From NCBI RefSeq assembly GCF_964246085.1, contig NZ_CAXTPD010000004.1: a stretch of DNA of 64,000 nucleotides. One strand, given 5' to 3'. The stretch comes from Brotaphodocola sp003480315 (GTDB lineage Bacteria > Bacillota > Clostridia > Lachnospirales > Lachnospiraceae). Shown here piece by piece: positions 61,441-64,000 of this stretch (positions within the stretch are counted from its first letter, which is position 1; every line of letters starts with the position of its first letter). Below the pieces are notes generated by a model. It made no database searches and was not told the DNA's origin. It worked only from the letters and a program-made list of their open reading frames with translations. Made by a program: the position numbers and the translations under genes.

Positions 61441-62793
61441 ATGTACCGACAGACAAAGAGGATTTTCCTTACTGTGCCGGTGGTGATCGGTCTTGGTCTT
61501 GCGGCCTGTGGCGCTTCCGGTGACGTGGCGGGCGATGACTGGAGAACAAGCGGCGTTGTGGCCGGAAGCGGAACCATTACCCACGACGGAAAAAGCGTGG
61601 ATGTGCTGGTTACCGTGAGTGAGACCAGCGCGGCGTTTTATTGGGACGAACCGGAGCAGGTGCTCTATGACAGTGTATTGTTCCCCATGCATATTCCGGA
61701 TGCGGAGCAGACTTTTAACGCGATCTCGTTTGATGATATGGATGGTGATGGGGAAAGTGATGTTCTGGTCAGTTTCATTGATGCATACGGAGACAATACG
61801 GAGCTGATCTGGATCTGGGATCCGGTGGAGCGTTATGTGTTCCGGGAAGATCTTTCCACCATAACAATCGGTGATGATGCTCAGGATACCGGTAGGGAAA
61901 TAGATCCTGTCATGAATCTGGCAGACTATGTTGGACTCTGGGAATATCAGGGCGAGAACCGCTGGCTGCGGATTCACGAGGATTCCACATGGGAATTTGT
62001 AAATGACCAGGATGATGTGATTGAATCCGGTGCGCTTGTGGTGGAAGAAAACGGTGTTACGCTTCACTTTGATGGAAGCGGTGATACTCTGCAGCTTGAG
62101 CTTACGGTCAGCGGCGATCTGATGGACCTTACCAATGGAGGAAGTCTGTTTCCGGTAGAAGCAATCCAGTCCAGTGTACCGTATTTTACCAGAAATGGCC
62201 TGGAAATGAATGCGGAAGTGGAGCTTGGTACGTTTCTGCTGACGAATGGTGCAAGCAGCTATTCCGGGGAAGGCAATGGCTACCGTCGGAGTGACTGTTA
62301 TTGGGAGATCACAAAAAAGGCAGACGATATCCATGATGGCATCCGTGATCTGCACTTTGACGCGATCTGCTATATCCCGGAAAGCGCAATTTCAACTGCT
62401 GCGAACGGAACGGTCGTTGTGTCCAGCGAACTGTACGATGCCTATACGGGCATGTGGCTGACAGCGGGCTCCACATTTAACAACAGCAGCCGCGGCGACA
62501 ACTATTATCTTCATACCGTCAGCTGGAGAGGAAACAGCTATCTGATCGAATTTACTTATTCCACAGACTGGGATTTCCAGGTAGGTGACTGGGGTGCGGT
62601 CCTGACGAAAAGCTATTCGGTCTATCTGCCGGCCGATTACGATGGCCTTGTGTTTGCAGCCCAGGCAGAACCGGATACTTATGAGAAAAGTGCCAGAAAG
62701 ATGCAGCTGGACAGTATTTCTCCGGAGGCATGTGTCCTGGATCTTGACACATTAGACCCGTACAGCAGTCTGTATTTCAGCCTTTGTGACTGA
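61441..62793 (+). CDS. Lipoprotein related to the preceding one
   Basis: A 450-residue lipoprotein (MYRQTKRIFLTVPVVIG, lipobox LAAC). It contains a calcium-type FG-GAP-like stretch (DDMDGDGESDVLVS), a GxW module similar to its neighbour (YVGLWEYQGENRW, DSTWEFV), and a C-terminal beta region with repeated aromatic residues. GGGGGGAT precedes ATG 61441; the frame from 61423 is six residues longer. Together with the upstream gene it forms a two-gene surface-protein unit of unknown function. Confidence 0.78.
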   Translation: MYRQTKRIFLTVPVVIGLGLAACGASGDVAGDDWRTSGVVAGSGTITHDGKSVDVLVTVSETSAAFYWDEPEQVLYDSVLFPMHIPDAEQTFNAISFDDMDGDGESDVLVSFIDAYGDNTELIWIWDPVERYVFREDLSTITIGDDAQDTGREIDPVMNLADYVGLWEYQGENRWLRIHEDSTWEFVNDQDDVIESGALVVEENGVTLHFDGSGDTLQLELTVSGDLMDLTNGGSLFPVEAIQSSVPYFTRNGLEMNAEVELGTFLLTNGASSYSGEGNGYRRSDCYWEITKKADDIHDGIRDLHFDAICYIPESAISTAANGTVVVSSELYDAYTGMWLTAGSTFNNSSRGDNYYLHTVSWRGNSYLIEFTYSTDWDFQVGDWGAVLTKSYSVYLPADYDGLVFAAQAEPDTYEKSARKMQLDSISPEACVLDLDTLDPYSSLYFSLCD

Positions 62794-62883
62794 GAGAGGG
62801 CAGACCTATGCACATAGAGTGAGAGATGATATAGATAAATATCTATAATAGATATAGAAAAGGATATGCTTTTTGCCGGAGGC

Positions 62884-63813
62884 TCAGAGCATATCCAGAA
62901 AAGCACTGACTACTTTTGGCATGTACCGGTTTCGTTTGTAATAGAAATTCACTTCCCGGAACGCATCCTGATGGCTCAGCTTATAGTATACCAGATGCTC
63001 CTCGTCCGGCACATGGCGGATCAGGGTGTCGGAACTGAAGGAAATGCCCATGCCCTGGCGGGAAAGGTTATAAGCTGTGATCTGCTGATCCAGCTCCAGA
63101 CGCACCTTTGGAAGGAAGTGGGCATTGTGGAAGATTCGGTCAGCGCGTTCCCTTGTGTCGTTTCCGCCTTTTAACAGCAGAAAATTTTCATCCTGGAAAT
63201 GTTCCAGGGAAACCGGAGGGATGCGGGAGTTTAAATGACGTTCTTCCCGGATGTCAGAGGCAGTCAGTGCATAGTTTTTCATGGTCTCATTCACTGCAAA
63301 GCGGGCAGGAACCGTGAGAAGCAGATGTTCTTCACAGAAGAAGCGTTTGCTGTAAACAGCCGGATCCATGCTGCGGTTATCAATCAGAAAATCCAGGGAG
63401 CCTGAGAAGAGCCGCTCGGTCAGTTCTGAGGTGGTGGCTTCCATCAGATTCAGGTGAACCTGGGGGTATTGTTCATTAAAGCGGGAGATCAGGGGCGGCA
63501 GAACATAGGAGGTAAACAGGTTCGTGCCGCCAATGGAAAGGGATCCGCTTTTTAACTCCCGCATATCGTTGATATAATTCTGAAATCCGTTCTCTACGTC
63601 CATAATGATCTCAATGGAGCGGATATATTCCTTTCCCAGATCGGTCAGCTGGATGGGATTGGAGCTGCGGTCAAAGATGGGGAAGCCAATCTGGGCTTCC
63701 TCTTTTTTTACTGCGGCACTCAAAGATGGCTGGCTGATAAACAGGTTGCGGGCGGCTTTGGAAAAGCTCATTTCTTTGTAGACCTCGTAAACATATCGCA
63801 TTCCCTGAAACAT
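62884..63813 (-). CDS. LysR-type transcriptional regulator
   Basis: A 309-residue LysR regulator: an N-terminal helix-turn-helix with SFSKAARNLFISQPSLSAAV, then an effector-binding domain. AGGAGGATGCG precedes the ATG at 63813. The divergent region beyond 63814 holds TATAGATTATAGTCTATA (about 63827-63844) and TTTAGT/ACTAAA arms about 63878-63898, likely LysR sites. The controlled gene is probably the one beyond the window end. Confidence 0.9.
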   Translation of the reverse strand: MFQGMRYVYEVYKEMSFSKAARNLFISQPSLSAAVKKEEAQIGFPIFDRSSNPIQLTDLGKEYIRSIEIIMDVENGFQNYINDMRELKSGSLSIGGTNLFTSYVLPPLISRFNEQYPQVHLNLMEATTSELTERLFSGSLDFLIDNRSMDPAVYSKRFFCEEHLLLTVPARFAVNETMKNYALTASDIREERHLNSRIPPVSLEHFQDENFLLLKGGNDTRERADRIFHNAHFLPKVRLELDQQITAYNLSRQGMGISFSSDTLIRHVPDEEHLVYYKLSHQDAFREVNFYYKRNRYMPKVVSAFLDML

Positions 63814-63958
63814 CGCATCCTCCTAATATAGATTATAGTCTATAAAATGTATGATTTTATAAGTATTTGAAAATAGTTTAGTGCTAAATTATACTAAAGT
63901 CAAGAACTGTTACGAACAAACAATATCTTCCTGCGAAAATGCGGGACCGAGGCAGCAG

Positions 63959-64000
63959 ATGAATCGCTGGATGTGGAAGTGTGCCTGGCTGCAGGAATAT
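63959..64000 (+). CDS. Possible 5' end of an unidentified gene (cut by window end)
   Basis: ATG 63959 opens a frame reading MNRWMWKCAWLQEY to the last base. It is divergent from the LysR gene, which makes a regulated target plausible, but the ribosome site is weak and too little is visible for a family call. Confidence 0.25.
   Translation, partial: MNRWMWKCAWLQEY

Noticed and set aside
60637..62355. Long open frame on the minus strand opposite the lipoprotein genes
   Set aside because: It lies antisense to two genes with signal peptides, lipoboxes and good ribosome sites. Its translation is rich in His, Ile and Arg without any domain, typical of a shadow frame.
1..64000. tRNA, rRNA, CRISPR, prophage or replication origin
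   Set aside because: No cloverleaf, ribosomal RNA, spacer array, phage structural gene or origin-like box cluster was found by eye.

Overview
The window looks like a chromosomal segment of an anaerobic gut-type Firmicute, most likely a Lachnospiraceae (Clostridia) member. The indications are strong AGGAGG-type ribosome sites, GTG/TTG starts, a DUF5688 gene, a secreted protein with choline-binding-like wall repeats, catabolic AlsS, FeoA/FeoB, a class II GalT, and AgrC/LytTR-type signalling. The species cannot be named from this sequence. There are no rRNA, tRNA, CRISPR, prophage or IS transposase genes.

Layout. 1-3208: a palindromic intergenic repeat, then an OmpR-type response regulator and a sensor kinase carrying a degenerate receiver. 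3240-7534: a yybP-ykoY (Mn2+) riboswitch in front of a P2A-type cation ATPase, an AI-2E/PerM-family protein and a small two-cluster ferredoxin. 7546-8410: a gene remnant and a nitroreductase. 8407-24172: a divergent PucR regulator and an eleven-gene, same-strand nucleobase/carbamoyl catabolism locus, followed by a LysR regulator. 24266-26896: an acidic lipoprotein and LexA-controlled uvrB. 27033-29331: feoAB. 29328-35731: a DUF5688 protein, a large anchored extracytoplasmic protein, murA and a secreted wall-binding protein. 35757-37277: a SAM-I riboswitch and metK. 37354-44061: a NusG-II protein, a Gx transporter, galT, alsS, apbE and an EamA transporter. 44084-44463: a long inverted-repeat element whose end also occurs at the start of the window. 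44452-52464: MATE, argG, and divergent argC-GNAT-argJ-argB-argD. 52681-59725: a D-2-hydroxyacid dehydrogenase, a GGDEF/EAL protein, MscL, a second MATE and an AgrC/LytTR two-component pair. 59940-62793: a stand-alone receiver-like protein and two lipoproteins. 62884-63813: a LysR regulator.

The most interesting region is 10048-23158. PucR and a DUF2877-fdrA-DUF1116 trio (the family trio of E. coli oxamate carbamoyltransferase) are combined with a cyclase-family hydrolase, two amidohydrolases of nucleobase-deaminase type, an AtoE-type carboxylate carrier, a YczE-like membrane protein, carbamate kinase, an NCS2 nucleobase permease and an orotidine-5'-phosphate decarboxylase. Read as a pathway, it suggests: import a nitrogen heterocycle, deaminate it, open the ring to an N-carbamoyl acid, phosphorolyse that to carbamoyl phosphate, and make ATP with carbamate kinase. 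The usual allantoin genes and the ygeX/ygeY/ssnA/xdh uric-acid markers are absent, so the substrate is unknown. A 7-3-7 inverted repeat in the divergent promoter region, with a degenerate second copy over the pucR -35 box, is a candidate PucR operator.

The other regions are mostly housekeeping (murA, metK, uvrB, arginine synthesis) with recognisable RNA and operator control. Smaller oddities are a CodA-like enzyme lacking one canonical metal ligand, ArgJ with Cys-Thr at the self-cleavage site, two degenerate receivers, and MscL with a zinc-ribbon tail.
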